From a virus, in IMG/VR virus record IMGVR_UViG_3300042865_000658, positions 1 through 31,556 of that record: DNA of 31,556 nt; one strand, written 5' to 3'. Positions 14,177 to 20,920 of the stretch are shown here, piece after piece. Made by a program: the position numbers and the translations under genes. The first letter of the stretch is position 1. Every line of letters begins with the position of its first letter. Under the pieces are notes generated by a model. That model searched no databases. It was not told the DNA's origin and saw only the letters and a program-made list of their open reading frames with translations.

Positions 14177-14791
14177 ATGACTGAATCCATCAAATCCGAT
14201 ACACGACTCAACACGATCACTCGGCGAGTTCGCTTGCGTGGCTTGACTCCAATTATGTTCGACCGCTATGCGGGCGACAACCAAACGAGACTGACATGGG
14301 ATCAAAAAATCTACCTGCGCCCCGGCACCAATCAACTGGTCATTCCGGCGCTCAACATCATTTCCTTCTTCACCGCCCACAACACGAACAGCGCCCCAAA
14401 GCGCCTGCGGGACAAGCGGGTTTACAAAAGCATTTGCAACGCCATCCTCAGCTTTTGCAGCATCCAGGGCACTGATGGCGATGTGGAAAACATCACGATC
14501 AGTCGCGATGGCAACCCTGTCACTGTCGGCACTTTTGGTGACCGCAAAGACGAACAAAGCGGCCTTTACCTTCACCGCGCTGTAGCACGACTCGACAAGG
14601 GCATCCCCAACCCCAAGGAGCGCCCTGTTCTTCCGCTGCCGTGGGCTGTCGAATTTGACATGACCATCTTTCCAAACAAGGAAATCAAGGAGCAGGAAAT
14701 CAAAAACCTGCTGACCGAAGGCGGCATGGCCATCGGCCTTGGAACTTTCCGGGGTGTCTTTGGAAAGTTTGAGATTGAGCAGTGGGATTGA
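14177..14791 (+). CDS. Conserved phage protein between recombinase and exonuclease, unknown function
   Basis: This gene encodes 204 residues from ATG 14177 with AAGGA upstream; the longer frame reaches into the repeat and is rejected. It has a pattern I associate with a common but uncharacterised phage family: RLRGLTPIMFDRYAGDN, AHNTNSAPKRLRDKRVYK, GLYLHRAVARLDKGIPNPKERPVLPLPWAVEF and a Gly-rich end GGMAIGLGTFRGVFGKFEI. The final Gly-rich loop followed by a strand resembles, loosely, Cas5/Cas7-like RAMP folds, which could mean nucleic acid binding; this is speculation. Lying between the Bet annealase and YqaJ exonuclease, a role as single-strand DNA-binding or recombination helper is plausible. 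Confidence 0.75.
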   Translation: MTESIKSDTRLNTITRRVRLRGLTPIMFDRYAGDNQTRLTWDQKIYLRPGTNQLVIPALNIISFFTAHNTNSAPKRLRDKRVYKSICNAILSFCSIQGTDGDVENITISRDGNPVTVGTFGDRKDEQSGLYLHRAVARLDKGIPNPKERPVLPLPWAVEFDMTIFPNKEIKEQEIKNLLTEGGMAIGLGTFRGVFGKFEIEQWD

Positions 14792-14847
14792 CGCCGCCCG
14801 AACCACCAACCAGCCCGCCACCGTGCGGGCATTTAGAAGGAACCAAC

Positions 14848-15090
14848 ATGAGCAATACAAACACAGGTGGGCCAGCGTTTCCACTATCCACGGTAGACCC
14901 TTACGAGCGTAGCGTGACAACGTGTGACGGCATGACCCTGCGCGACTACTTTGCAGCCAAGGCGATGCAAACCCTGTTGAGCAGCGAATACACCAGTCAA
15001 CACGGACTGCATGAGGGATGGATGGGTGCGCTTGCCCATGAGGCCTACATGGTGGCCGATGCCATGCTGAAAGCGAGGGATGCAAAATGA
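14848..15090 (+). CDS. Small conserved phage protein (GMTLRDYFAAKA family)
   Basis: This gene encodes 80 residues from ATG 14848 with AGAAGGA upstream. The sequence GGPAFPLS-VDPYERSVTTCDGMTLRDYFAAKAMQ followed by an alanine-rich helix (HEAYMVADAMLKAR) is a pattern very common in proteobacterial phages and prophages, of unknown function. The stop overlaps the exonuclease start (ATGA), so the two are coupled. Confidence 0.8.
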   Translation: MSNTNTGGPAFPLSTVDPYERSVTTCDGMTLRDYFAAKAMQTLLSSEYTSQHGLHEGWMGALAHEAYMVADAMLKARDAK

Positions 15091-15764
15091 TCCTCATTCA
15101 ATGCGCCCAGGGCAGCGAAGAATGGCATGCCGCCCGTGCAGGCGTGATCACCGCCAGCATGTTCAAGGTGGCCCGCGAACGCCTCAAGTCCGGCCCGAAC
15201 AAAGGCGACTTCACCCAAGCCGCCAAGAAGTACGCCTTCAAGCTGGCCATTGAGCGAATCAGCGGCAAACCACTGGACGAAGGTTTCGAGACATGGCAGA
15301 TGAAGCGCGGCCACGAATTGGAGCCCATGGCCCGCGCCCGCCACGAAGAAGAGGCCGGGGTGATCGTGGAGACAGCCGGGTTTGTGACCACCGATGACGG
15401 ATGTTTCGGTGCCAGCGCGGACGGACTGATCGACCGCGATGGTGGCAGTGAGTACAAGTGCCTGGTGTCGCCCGATAGCCTCATGCCGGTGCTGCTTGAC
15501 GACGACATTGCCGAGTACATGGACCAGATTCAAGGGTGCATGTGGATCACCGGGCGCAAGTGGTGGCATTACGGCCTGTACTGCCCCGCCCTTGATCCCA
15601 TCAATCTCGATATGTACTGGAAACACATTGCCCGCGACGACGACTACATCGAATCGCTGGAGCGCGACCTGATCGCCTTCCGCGCACTGGTCCTGCAATA
15701 CGAATCGACGCTGCGCCGCAAAGGCAGCGCCGCCAACGCCGACATGCTGCACAAACCGGCATAA
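15087..15764 (+). CDS. YqaJ-type (lambda Exo-like) recombination exonuclease
   Basis: This gene encodes 225 residues. The start MILIQCAQGSEEWHAARAGVITASMF with the Glu-Trp/Arg pattern, then ETWQMKRGHELEPMAR and the core FGASADGLI...SEYKC are those of YqaJ-like viral recombinases, which belong to the PD-(D/E)XK nucleases. Catalytic residues visible are Asp112, Glu122 and Lys124. The protein should degrade one strand of linear duplex DNA 5' to 3' and load the Bet annealase encoded upstream, forming a two-component recombination system. The length is typical. It begins in the ATGA overlap of the previous gene. Confidence 0.92.
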   Translation: MILIQCAQGSEEWHAARAGVITASMFKVARERLKSGPNKGDFTQAAKKYAFKLAIERISGKPLDEGFETWQMKRGHELEPMARARHEEEAGVIVETAGFVTTDDGCFGASADGLIDRDGGSEYKCLVSPDSLMPVLLDDDIAEYMDQIQGCMWITGRKWWHYGLYCPALDPINLDMYWKHIARDDDYIESLERDLIAFRALVLQYESTLRRKGSAANADMLHKPA

Positions 15765-15822
15765 CCCCACGCCATGTGGCTGGACTTTCAGCCGGGGACA
15801 TAACTTTTTGGAGTTTGCAGAG

Positions 15823-15960
15823 ATGAAAAAAAAGGAATTACACATCAGCGTTGAGACGCTGGCTCACAAATGGCCGGTGTTCGGCATTGGCTTCGTAAAA
15901 GACGAATTCTTTGTCTCGCTGTGGCTTGTGGATGTTCGAATTTGGCGGGATTTTGTTTGA
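15823..15960 (+). CDS. Small ORF, unknown (45 aa)
   Basis: This frame runs from ATG 15823 to TGA 15958-15960 and encodes MKKKELHISVETLAHKWPVF followed by GIGFVKDEFFVSLWLVDVRIWRDFV. A TTTGGAG at about 15808-15814 could serve as a ribosome-binding site. The hydrophobic, aromatic C-terminal half could be amphipathic or membrane-associated. The DNA encoding its WLVDVRIW end resembles DNA at 16754-16776. Gene status is moderate; no family. Confidence 0.5.
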   Translation: MKKKELHISVETLAHKWPVFGIGFVKDEFFVSLWLVDVRIWRDFV

Positions 15961-15969
15961 CGGGAATAC

Positions 15970-16014
15970 TTAGGGTTTGTCCTAACAAAAGTGTGCAAAA
16001 AATTGCGCTATAAT
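15970..16014 (+). promoter_or_regulatory. Second early promoter with shared operators
   Basis: The palindrome TTAGG-gtttgt-CCTAA (15970-15985) is followed by GTGCAAAAAATTGCGC (15993-16008) and a perfect -10 TATAAT (16009-16014). The -35 (CAAAAG) is poor, suggesting the need for an activator. The layout copies that at 12166-12219 and 23470-23523. An ATG 7 bases after the -10 opens an 8-codon frame that ends at 16048; the first real gene starts at 16065. Confidence 0.65.
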
Positions 16015-16064
16015 TTGACACATGGACGCGGCATTGGGCGGTGTCTAAAACGAAGGAAATTAAC

Positions 16065-16274
16065 ATGATGACAAACACAAAACACGTCCAAGCAGCAATC
16101 ACAACAATCCGGGCCATGCCCGGACCGGCAGAGGGCCGCCTGAGGGTGGGCCTGAGGGTGGAAGGCAACAATGAATATTTGGGGCATTTTGCCCCCGACG
16201 AGGCAATTAAATTCGTCTTGGAAAACCCGAGGTTGGAACTCCGAGCCTCGGAGTTGTGGTATCTGGGGTCTTAA
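16065..16274 (+). CDS. Small early protein, unknown function
   Basis: This gene encodes 69 residues from ATG 16065 (MMTNTKHVQAAITTIR), with GAAGGAA about 7 bases before. The sequence includes an Arg/Gly-rich beta pattern (GRLRVGLRVEGNNEYLGHFA) and a short helix (PDEAIKFVLENP). It is the first gene after the second repressor-type promoter and is followed by terminator-like hairpins. No family is recognised. Confidence 0.65.
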   Translation: MMTNTKHVQAAITTIRAMPGPAEGRLRVGLRVEGNNEYLGHFAPDEAIKFVLENPRLELRASELWYLGS

Positions 16275-16275
16275 T

Positions 16276-16342
16276 CCCCTGAATATCGGGGCTTGTTTTT
16301 GTCAGCGCAGACCCCCCTCTATGACTCGCGTGCGGGTCATAG
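16276..16342 (+). terminator. Two hairpins after the 16065 gene, possible terminator/attenuator
   Basis: CCCC (16276-16279) pairs with GGGG (16288-16291) before CTTGTTTTT, a weak terminator. A second, stronger hairpin is CTATGACTCG (16319-16328) with CGGGTCATAG (16333-16342), 10 pairs including one wobble and a four-base loop. It stands just before the ribosome-binding site of the 16373 gene and could influence its expression. Confidence 0.4.
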
Positions 16343-16372
16343 GGAGCAAGTTTGCTCAAAATAGGAGAAATC

Positions 16373-16765
16373 ATGATCTTAAACCTGACCCAACACCCAG
16401 CAACCCCTGAGCAAGTGGCCCAGGGGGTAGTAGACCTGCCCGCTGATTTGCGGGTTCAGTTAAGCCGTCTTTTGACGGTGGACGAACTCCCAAGCCGTGG
16501 GGAGATAGAAGAGCGCTGCGATGCGATTGCGGCACTGGTTTTCGAAACAGAAACCGAAACCGACAACGCGCCAGCCTCTGTGATGATCGGTGGTGCCCCC
16601 TGGATGATGGTTCACCTTGTCAAAGCCTTGCGTATTGCCGGGGTGGTTCAATGCTTGGCTGCTTTTTCAAAGCGCGAGTCGGTGGAGCGCATTGACCCCT
16701 CCACTGGGGCCGTCACAAAGACGGCAGTTTTTAGGCACGTTGGTTTTTTGGAGTGTGGCTTGTGA
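16373..16765 (+). CDS. Conserved phage protein (NLTQHPATPEQ family), unknown function
   Basis: This gene encodes 130 residues from ATG 16373 with AGGAG upstream. The N-terminus MILNLTQHPATPEQVAQGVVDL, the middle ...LPSRGEIEERCDAIAAL, and the end SVMIGGAPWMMVHLVKALR...AFSKRESVER...VFRHVGFLE follow a pattern common in phage proteins of unknown function. The GGAP loop, the helix and the SKRES segment suggest a small alpha/beta fold. The family is recognisable, but no biochemical role is known to me. Confidence 0.75.
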   Translation: MILNLTQHPATPEQVAQGVVDLPADLRVQLSRLLTVDELPSRGEIEERCDAIAALVFETETETDNAPASVMIGGAPWMMVHLVKALRIAGVVQCLAAFSKRESVERIDPSTGAVTKTAVFRHVGFLECGL

Positions 16766-16827
16766 ATGTGCGTATCTGGCCTGATCAACCCGCAGCCCTT
16801 CGGATCTGCAATTTCAAAAGGTACTTT

Positions 16828-16989
16828 ATGAAAAACTACACTGCCCCCCGCAACTTTGCGGACTGCACCTGGGTGCAAGGCTACACAGGGCGCAAAGAGC
16901 CTTTGTGGCGCCGTGTCGGGGGTTATGCCCTGGCCTTTGGAATTGGGGCCGGTTTGGCCGCTTTGCTGGTTGCGTGGTGGTCAGCATGA
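16828..16989 (+). CDS. Small single-pass membrane protein (53 aa)
   Basis: This gene encodes 53 residues from ATG 16828 with AAAGG upstream. The N-terminal half is polar (MKNYTAPRNFADCTWVQGYT), then a positive stretch (GRKEPLWRRVGG) precedes one transmembrane segment (about residues 33-51, YALAFGIGAGLAALLVAWW). The Arg residues before the helix suggest the N-terminus stays in the cytoplasm. A role in superinfection exclusion or lysis cannot be shown. ATGA overlap with the next gene. Confidence 0.65.
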   Translation: MKNYTAPRNFADCTWVQGYTGRKEPLWRRVGGYALAFGIGAGLAALLVAWWSA

Positions 16990-17282
16990 GCACACAACAC
17001 ACACCGGGGCCGTGGAGCTTAGAGCCAGTGGAAGACCGATCAATCAAGCATCTCTGCCCAGTTGACAGCGAGCGCATGTCGCTTTTGACCATCGTTCATC
17101 AGGATGAGACGCCGTTTGCCGCTGTATACAAAGACGCAGATGCCCACCTGATCGCCGCAGCGCCTGATCTGCTGGAGGCGCTGAAGGTGGCGCGTCACAT
17201 GATTGCTGAAGACGGCACGCCAATCGGCTGGTCGGTCAGTCGAATTGATGAAGTCATCGCCAAAGCAAAGGGGGCCGCATGA
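16986..17282 (+). CDS. Conserved small phage protein (HTPGPWS...LIAAAPDLLEAL family)
   Basis: This gene encodes 98 residues from the ATG in the ATGA overlap. The start HTPGPWSLEP and the block DAHLIAAAPDLLEALKVARHMI are typical of a very widespread phage and prophage protein of unknown function. The C-terminal helix ends SRIDEVIAKAKGAA. It overlaps the next gene by ATGA. Confidence 0.8.
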   Translation: MSTQHTPGPWSLEPVEDRSIKHLCPVDSERMSLLTIVHQDETPFAAVYKDADAHLIAAAPDLLEALKVARHMIAEDGTPIGWSVSRIDEVIAKAKGAA

Positions 17283-17428
17283 TCTACGACCACGACACCG
17301 CAGCCGACGAGCTGGCCGATTTGCGCTCAGAGGCGCAATGGCAGCGCCAGCGTCATCGCAGACTGATGAGTCTGCCGGTTGGGCATCCTGACGAACCTGA
17401 CAACGAAGATGAAGCAGGTGAAGAATGA
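17279..17428 (+). CDS. Small acidic/basic protein, unknown (49 aa)
   Basis: The ATG at 17279 overlaps the stop of the preceding gene and the TGA overlaps the start of the next gene, both by ATGA. This tight packing supports a real gene. The product has a basic helix (SEAQWQRQRHRRLMSLP) followed by a very acidic tail (HPDEPDNEDEAGEE). No family is recognised. Confidence 0.55.
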   Translation: MIYDHDTAADELADLRSEAQWQRQRHRRLMSLPVGHPDEPDNEDEAGEE

Positions 17429-17772
17429 AAACCTCTAAACCAGGCTCTCAAATGGGCACAAAGTCCCGGGCCATCCTCGAGTGCTTGCGGCAAAACGGAG
17501 GGAAAAACCGTTTTGACTTGGAAATTCTGCTGAACATGGGGCCGCTGATTAAAGCGCTCGACCGCTTGCGTCAAGTTGCCTACATTTGCAGGACGGCGCA
17601 TGGCGGGAAAAATGTAGGAATCTACGACATTACCCGGCAAGGGCGCCAGGCGCTGGGCGAATCCTTGGAATTGCCAGCACCGCGAGAAATCCGGTTTTGC
17701 AACGCATCTATGACCGGGATTTATGTCCCAGCCATTCACAACACATCACGAATCGGGGTAGCACGAGCATGA
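17425..17772 (+). CDS. Winged-helix-like DNA-binding protein
   Basis: This gene encodes 115 residues. Residues about 10-80 (MGTKSRAILECLRQNGGKNRFDLEILLNMGPLIKALDRLRQVAYIC, then GKNVGIYDITRQGRQAL) fit a winged helix-turn-helix of the kind in phage regulators: three helices followed by a two-strand wing. The tail is unstructured. It may control genes of this cluster (inference). It overlaps both neighbours by ATGA. Confidence 0.65.
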   Translation: MKTSKPGSQMGTKSRAILECLRQNGGKNRFDLEILLNMGPLIKALDRLRQVAYICRTAHGGKNVGIYDITRQGRQALGESLELPAPREIRFCNASMTGIYVPAIHNTSRIGVARA

Positions 17773-17882
17773 ACCGCATTTTGAAAACAATCCTTAAGCG
17801 CGTGGGCTTTGCCATGCTTTCATTTATCACGGTGGTGTCAGTCTGTGGGCTGATTGCCGCTGTTTTGCCGGGGGCTAAATGA
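17769..17882 (+). CDS. Tiny membrane protein (37 aa)
   Basis: The ATG lies in the ATGA overlap of the previous gene and the TGA overlaps the ATG of the next (ATGATGA), supporting translation. The product is a basic N-terminus (MNRILKTILKRVG) and one hydrophobic helix (FAMLSFITVVSVCGLIAAVL). Tiny membrane proteins of this sort in phages include holin-like, exclusion or regulator peptides; nothing here decides which. Confidence 0.6.
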   Translation: MNRILKTILKRVGFAMLSFITVVSVCGLIAAVLPGAK

Positions 17883-19018
17883 TGACCAAATGCGATCAAT
17901 GCGGCGAACAAAACCCCGCCGACATTCACACTTGTACGCCCCTTGAAGACTGGGGACCGGGGCCGCATGAGGTACACAGCCTGCCTTCACAGCCAGCACC
18001 TGTGCCGCTGACAAGGCCAGCCATGACACACACAAAAGACGAAGTACTGCATCTTGCGAAGCGCACAGGTTTGATTGAGCGCCTGTACTACAAGGGTACA
18101 ACAGCCGAAGACACCGATGCCATCTCGCGTTTTTATACCGAGACTCTCGCCCACGCAAAAGAGGCGTGTGTAAAAATCTGTGAGCAAATAGATGAGGAGG
18201 GCGAAGGCCCGGACCAGTGGAGTTGGCACGCCAAAGACTACGCAGCCGCCATCAAGCAAGCCATTTCAGCACCTACTGTGCAGGAGCCTGTGGCTGTGCC
18301 GAAAATTGAATGGGTTAACACATCGTCAGATTGGGTGGTGCATTATTTGCAAGCCAACTCAATTTTTAACGCAGAACAAATCGGTGAAATGATGGATTTT
18401 GCGGCGCTGGCAGCAAATAAGTTTTATGCCACCCCACCCGCAGCAGAACAGCCAGCACCTGTGCCGCTGACAAGGCCAGCCATGACACACACAAAAGACG
18501 AAGTACTGCATCTTGCGAAGCGCACAGGTTTGATTGAGCGCCTGTACTACAAGGGTACAACAGCCGAAGACACCGATGCCATCTCGCGTTTTTATACCGA
18601 GACTCTCGCCCACGCAAAAGAGGCGTGTGTAAAAATCTGTGAGCAAATAGATGAGGAGGGCGAAGGCCCGGACCAGTGGAGTTGGCACGCCAAAGACTAC
18701 GCAGCCGCCATCAAGCAAGCCATTTCAGCACCTGTGCAGCCTGTGGCGCATTGCGAGGCAGGGCCAGAATTTTGCCAGCAATGCCACTTGGAAGATCGGT
18801 CTTTGGCTTTGGCTGCTGCTGTGCGGTACGTCCAAAACAACACGCCCAAATTGGTTGCTGACGAAATTTGCATGGCTCTAACTACCCCACCCGCAGCACA
18901 GCGTACATGGGTTGGGCTGACAAATGAAGACAAGCTGCACATTGAGTGCATGGGCGGCAAGTCGGATGTGATGCTGGCCGAGAAGGTCGAAGCTAAATTA
19001 AAGGAGCGAAACGTATGA
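17879..19018 (+). CDS. Mosaic phage protein with an internal exact duplication
   Basis: This gene encodes 379 residues. The N-terminal segment carries CDQC...C (possible zinc ribbon, residues 5-19). Two identical 95-residue blocks follow (from QPAPVPLTRPAMTHTKDEV to KDYAAAIKQAISAP), encoded by an exact 286-base repeat; they flank a unique segment with SDWVVHYLQANSIFNAEQIGEMMDF. The C-terminal part has CQQC and TPPAAQRTWVGLTNEDKLHIECMGG, a tail known from many phage proteins. Modules are joined by Pro/Ala linkers. The text before each MTHTKDEV looks like a former gene junction (AAGGCCAGCC-ATG), so internal starts at 18024 and 18483 may still be used. Function unknown; helical modules suggest protein or nucleic acid binding. 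Confidence 0.75.
   Translation: MMTKCDQCGEQNPADIHTCTPLEDWGPGPHEVHSLPSQPAPVPLTRPAMTHTKDEVLHLAKRTGLIERLYYKGTTAEDTDAISRFYTETLAHAKEACVKICEQIDEEGEGPDQWSWHAKDYAAAIKQAISAPTVQEPVAVPKIEWVNTSSDWVVHYLQANSIFNAEQIGEMMDFAALAANKFYATPPAAEQPAPVPLTRPAMTHTKDEVLHLAKRTGLIERLYYKGTTAEDTDAISRFYTETLAHAKEACVKICEQIDEEGEGPDQWSWHAKDYAAAIKQAISAPVQPVAHCEAGPEFCQQCHLEDRSLALAAAVRYVQNNTPKLVADEICMALTTPPAAQRTWVGLTNEDKLHIECMGGKSDVMLAEKVEAKLKERNV
17989..18274 (+). repeat. 286-base exact direct repeat, copy 1
   Basis: This is identical to 18448-18733, offset 459 bases (153 codons), so the reading frame is kept. The borders fall in the Pro/Ala linker DNA (AGCCAGCACCTGTG and TTTCAGCACCT), which recurs elsewhere in the window. The identity implies a recent duplication, probably by recombination between linker copies. 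Confidence 0.95.
18448..18733 (+). repeat. 286-base exact direct repeat, copy 2
   Basis: This is the second copy of the repeat at 17989-18274, in frame inside the same gene. Deletion between copies would remove 459 bases and restore a shorter protein. Confidence 0.95.
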
Positions 19019-19317
19019 AAAATATAACTGTATCGCGATCAGTTGTTGAGCAATGGCTTGAGGATTTGGAATACTCGGGTTCCGACAAAACCGTGGTCAC
19101 AGCCATAAAGCAAGCCCTTGCAGCACCTGTGCAGCCTGTGCAGGAGCCGCACTGGTATTTCATCGATAAAACGGGCGTTGCGACTTTATGTACCGATGAA
19201 GACGATGCGAAGCAAGGCGCAAAGCAGGCTGAGAAAGCGTGGCCGCGCTTTGCCCCCTACCGGGCTGTGCAGCTTTGCGAGTACGCCGCCCACGGCATCA
19301 CGAAAGGCCAGCCATGA
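19015..19317 (+). CDS. Unknown small mosaic phage protein
   Basis: This gene encodes 100 residues in ATGA overlap with the previous gene. A helical N-terminus (ITVSRSVVEQWLEDLEYSGSDKTVVTAIKQAL) is followed by the AAPVQPVQEP linker and a small domain (HWYFIDKTGVATLCTDEDDAKQGAKQAEKAWPRFAPYRAVQL) of a type common in phages, then AAHGITKGQP. The same ending is found in two minus-strand genes near 8843 and 9627. Function unknown. Confidence 0.7.
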   Translation: MKNITVSRSVVEQWLEDLEYSGSDKTVVTAIKQALAAPVQPVQEPHWYFIDKTGVATLCTDEDDAKQGAKQAEKAWPRFAPYRAVQLCEYAAHGITKGQP

Positions 19318-19318
19318 C
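19285..19318 (+). repeat. Gene-junction module, plus-strand copy
   Basis: This 34-base stretch encodes AAHGITKGQP of the upstream gene, contains the AAAGG ribosome-binding site and the ATGA start/stop overlap of the next gene. It is identical to the minus-strand copy at 9626-9659; a variant with three extra bases lies at 8843-8878. It allows genes to be exchanged while keeping translational coupling. Confidence 0.85.
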
Positions 19319-19544
19319 CCAAGCTCCCGAGAAGATATACAACTGGCGCGACACCCAACTTAGCATCGCCAGGCATTACGGCGGAATGAAATTCAGGGGC
19401 GCAAGCTATCTGATCGACTACGCAGACCCGCTCCACCCGCTTGTGCGCCAAGACGTGATGGAGGCCGAAAAGAAAGCCGCCAAGGCCGCGAAAGCAGCGA
19501 AGGCAAAGCAGGTTGACACAACGCAAGAGATGTTTCAGGCATGA
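19314..19544 (+). CDS. Unknown small phage protein
   Basis: This gene encodes 76 residues from ATG 19314 with AAAGG upstream inside the gene-junction module. The N-terminal part (MTQAPEKIYNWRDTQLSIARHYGGMKFRGASYLIDYADPLHPLVRQDVM) is followed by a Lys/Ala-rich helix (EAEKKAAKAAKAAKAKQV). A small basic tail like this may bind nucleic acid. It overlaps the methyltransferase start by ATGA. Confidence 0.7.
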   Translation: MTQAPEKIYNWRDTQLSIARHYGGMKFRGASYLIDYADPLHPLVRQDVMEAEKKAAKAAKAAKAKQVDTTQEMFQA

Positions 19545-20920
19545 ACAAGATCGAATTTGGAGACTGCCGAGACACGATGCGGCGATGGGCCAGCGAAGGC
19601 GTGAAGGCTCAGATGTGTGTGACCAGCCCTCCGTACTTTGGCTTGCGTGATTACGGGCATGAAGGGCAAATTGGTTTGGAGCAAACGCCCGAAGAATACA
19701 TTGCCGCGATGGTTGAGGTGTTCCGATGCGTGAAGGATGTGCTGGCTGACGATGGGACGCTTTGGCTGAACATTGGGGATAGCTACGCAAGCGGAGGGCG
19801 CAAGACACGTGACCCTGGACAATCCAAACTGCACCCGGCATTCACGGGCGAAGCTAATGCAACCACAAGTTTTAGACCCGATGATGGCGAAGGCGTGAAG
19901 CCAAAAGACCTGATCGGCATCCCTTGGATGTTGGCCTTCGCCCTTCGCGCCGACGGCTGGTATTTGCGCCAAGACATCATTTGGCACAAGCCTAACCCCA
20001 TGCCGGAGTCGGTGCGCGACCGCTGCACCAAGGCGCATGAATACATCTTTCTGCTGTCGAAGTCGGAGCGGTACTACTACGACGCCGAGGCCATCGCGCA
20101 GCCGCTGGCTGAAACCAGCAAGGCGCGACTGGCGCAGCCTAACCTTGCCAACCAGCGCGGCAGCGACCGCGTGCCGGGTAAAACGAACGGCAGCATGAAG
20201 GCTGTGGGGCCGCGCTTTGGGGGCAACAAGTACGGCGATGACGACCGAGAGGAAAGCCGCACCAAGTCGGGTAACGAGTGGAGGGGCGAAAGCGGCAAGG
20301 CGAACCGCCGAAGCGTCTGGACAGTCGCAACCCGCCCATACAAGGGCGCACACTTCGCCACCTTTCCGCCTGCGCTGATTGAGCCTTGTATCTTGGCTGG
20401 ATCAATGCCGGCCGGCGCATACGAGCCCGATGACCTAATCTTGTCACCAACAGGAGATGGTGAGCGCGAGGCCGATCCAAGTATGGAAGTGGGTCGCGCC
20501 GGATGGAGTCGCCCAAGACGCGATGCCGAAGGCGTCAGGCCCATGAGCCGTGCAGAGCAAGCCGCATACGCTGAACAGCTCCGCAACTCGCAGCACAAAG
20601 AAGCCATGATGCAAGAGTCTGGAGGTGAATCTACATTCGCCCACTACATGCGAACAGACCGCAATGGCGCACGGGCAATACCACCGGCCATGTTCGACCG
20701 ATGGGTTGACCTTGGCTGGCTGAATCAAGTCAGCATCCCGCCAGCATTGGCCGCGCCGCACCGGAGCATCGTGCTTGACCCGTTCATGGGCAGTGGCACC
20801 ACCGCCGCCGTGTCTTTGCAACATGGCCGCAAGTACTTGGGGTGCGAACTGAACCCGGAATACGGTCCGCTGCAAAATGAGCGCATTGATGCCGAACGCA
20901 ACCTGTTTTGCACGCCATGA
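19541..20920 (+). CDS. DNA methyltransferase (N4-cytosine/N6-adenine, beta type)
   Basis: This gene encodes 459 residues. The catalytic motif IV is TSPPY (Ser29-Pro-Pro-Tyr32), and the AdoMet-binding motif I is DPFMGSGTT starting at Asp413. Motif IV precedes I, the order of beta-class enzymes. RRSVWTVATRPYKGAHFATFPPALIEPCILAGS marks the usual region before motif I. Between this and motif I stand about 110 extra residues (about 290-400) with charged helical sequence (SRAEQAAYAEQLRNSQHKEAM) not normal in this family. The enzyme would modify phage DNA, for protection against host restriction or for regulation; no restriction partner is adjacent, so it is an orphan. The target base cannot be read from the sequence. 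Confidence 0.92.
   Translation: MNKIEFGDCRDTMRRWASEGVKAQMCVTSPPYFGLRDYGHEGQIGLEQTPEEYIAAMVEVFRCVKDVLADDGTLWLNIGDSYASGGRKTRDPGQSKLHPAFTGEANATTSFRPDDGEGVKPKDLIGIPWMLAFALRADGWYLRQDIIWHKPNPMPESVRDRCTKAHEYIFLLSKSERYYYDAEAIAQPLAETSKARLAQPNLANQRGSDRVPGKTNGSMKAVGPRFGGNKYGDDDREESRTKSGNEWRGESGKANRRSVWTVATRPYKGAHFATFPPALIEPCILAGSMPAGAYEPDDLILSPTGDGEREADPSMEVGRAGWSRPRRDAEGVRPMSRAEQAAYAEQLRNSQHKEAMMQESGGESTFAHYMRTDRNGARAIPPAMFDRWVDLGWLNQVSIPPALAAPHRSIVLDPFMGSGTTAAVSLQHGRKYLGCELNPEYGPLQNERIDAERNLFCTP

Noticed and set aside
13825-14180. Gly/Ala/Arg-rich short frames in the pentamer repeats
   Set aside because: Any frame without stops in GGCNN repeats gives such sequence; there are no ribosome-binding sites, and array-length changes would shift the frame.
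13952-15097. 381-residue minus-strand frame across the repeat block and the 14177 gene
   Set aside because: It runs antisense to a well-supported gene and through the pentamer repeats, giving Pro/Ala/Ser low-complexity sequence.
17879-19018. Assembly error as the cause of the 286-base duplication
   Set aside because: It cannot be excluded without reads, but borders in recurring linker DNA and kept reading frame favour a true biological duplication.
19535-20353. 272-residue frame antisense to the methyltransferase
   Set aside because: Composition is shadow-like (Ala/Arg/His) and the plus strand has clear catalytic motifs.
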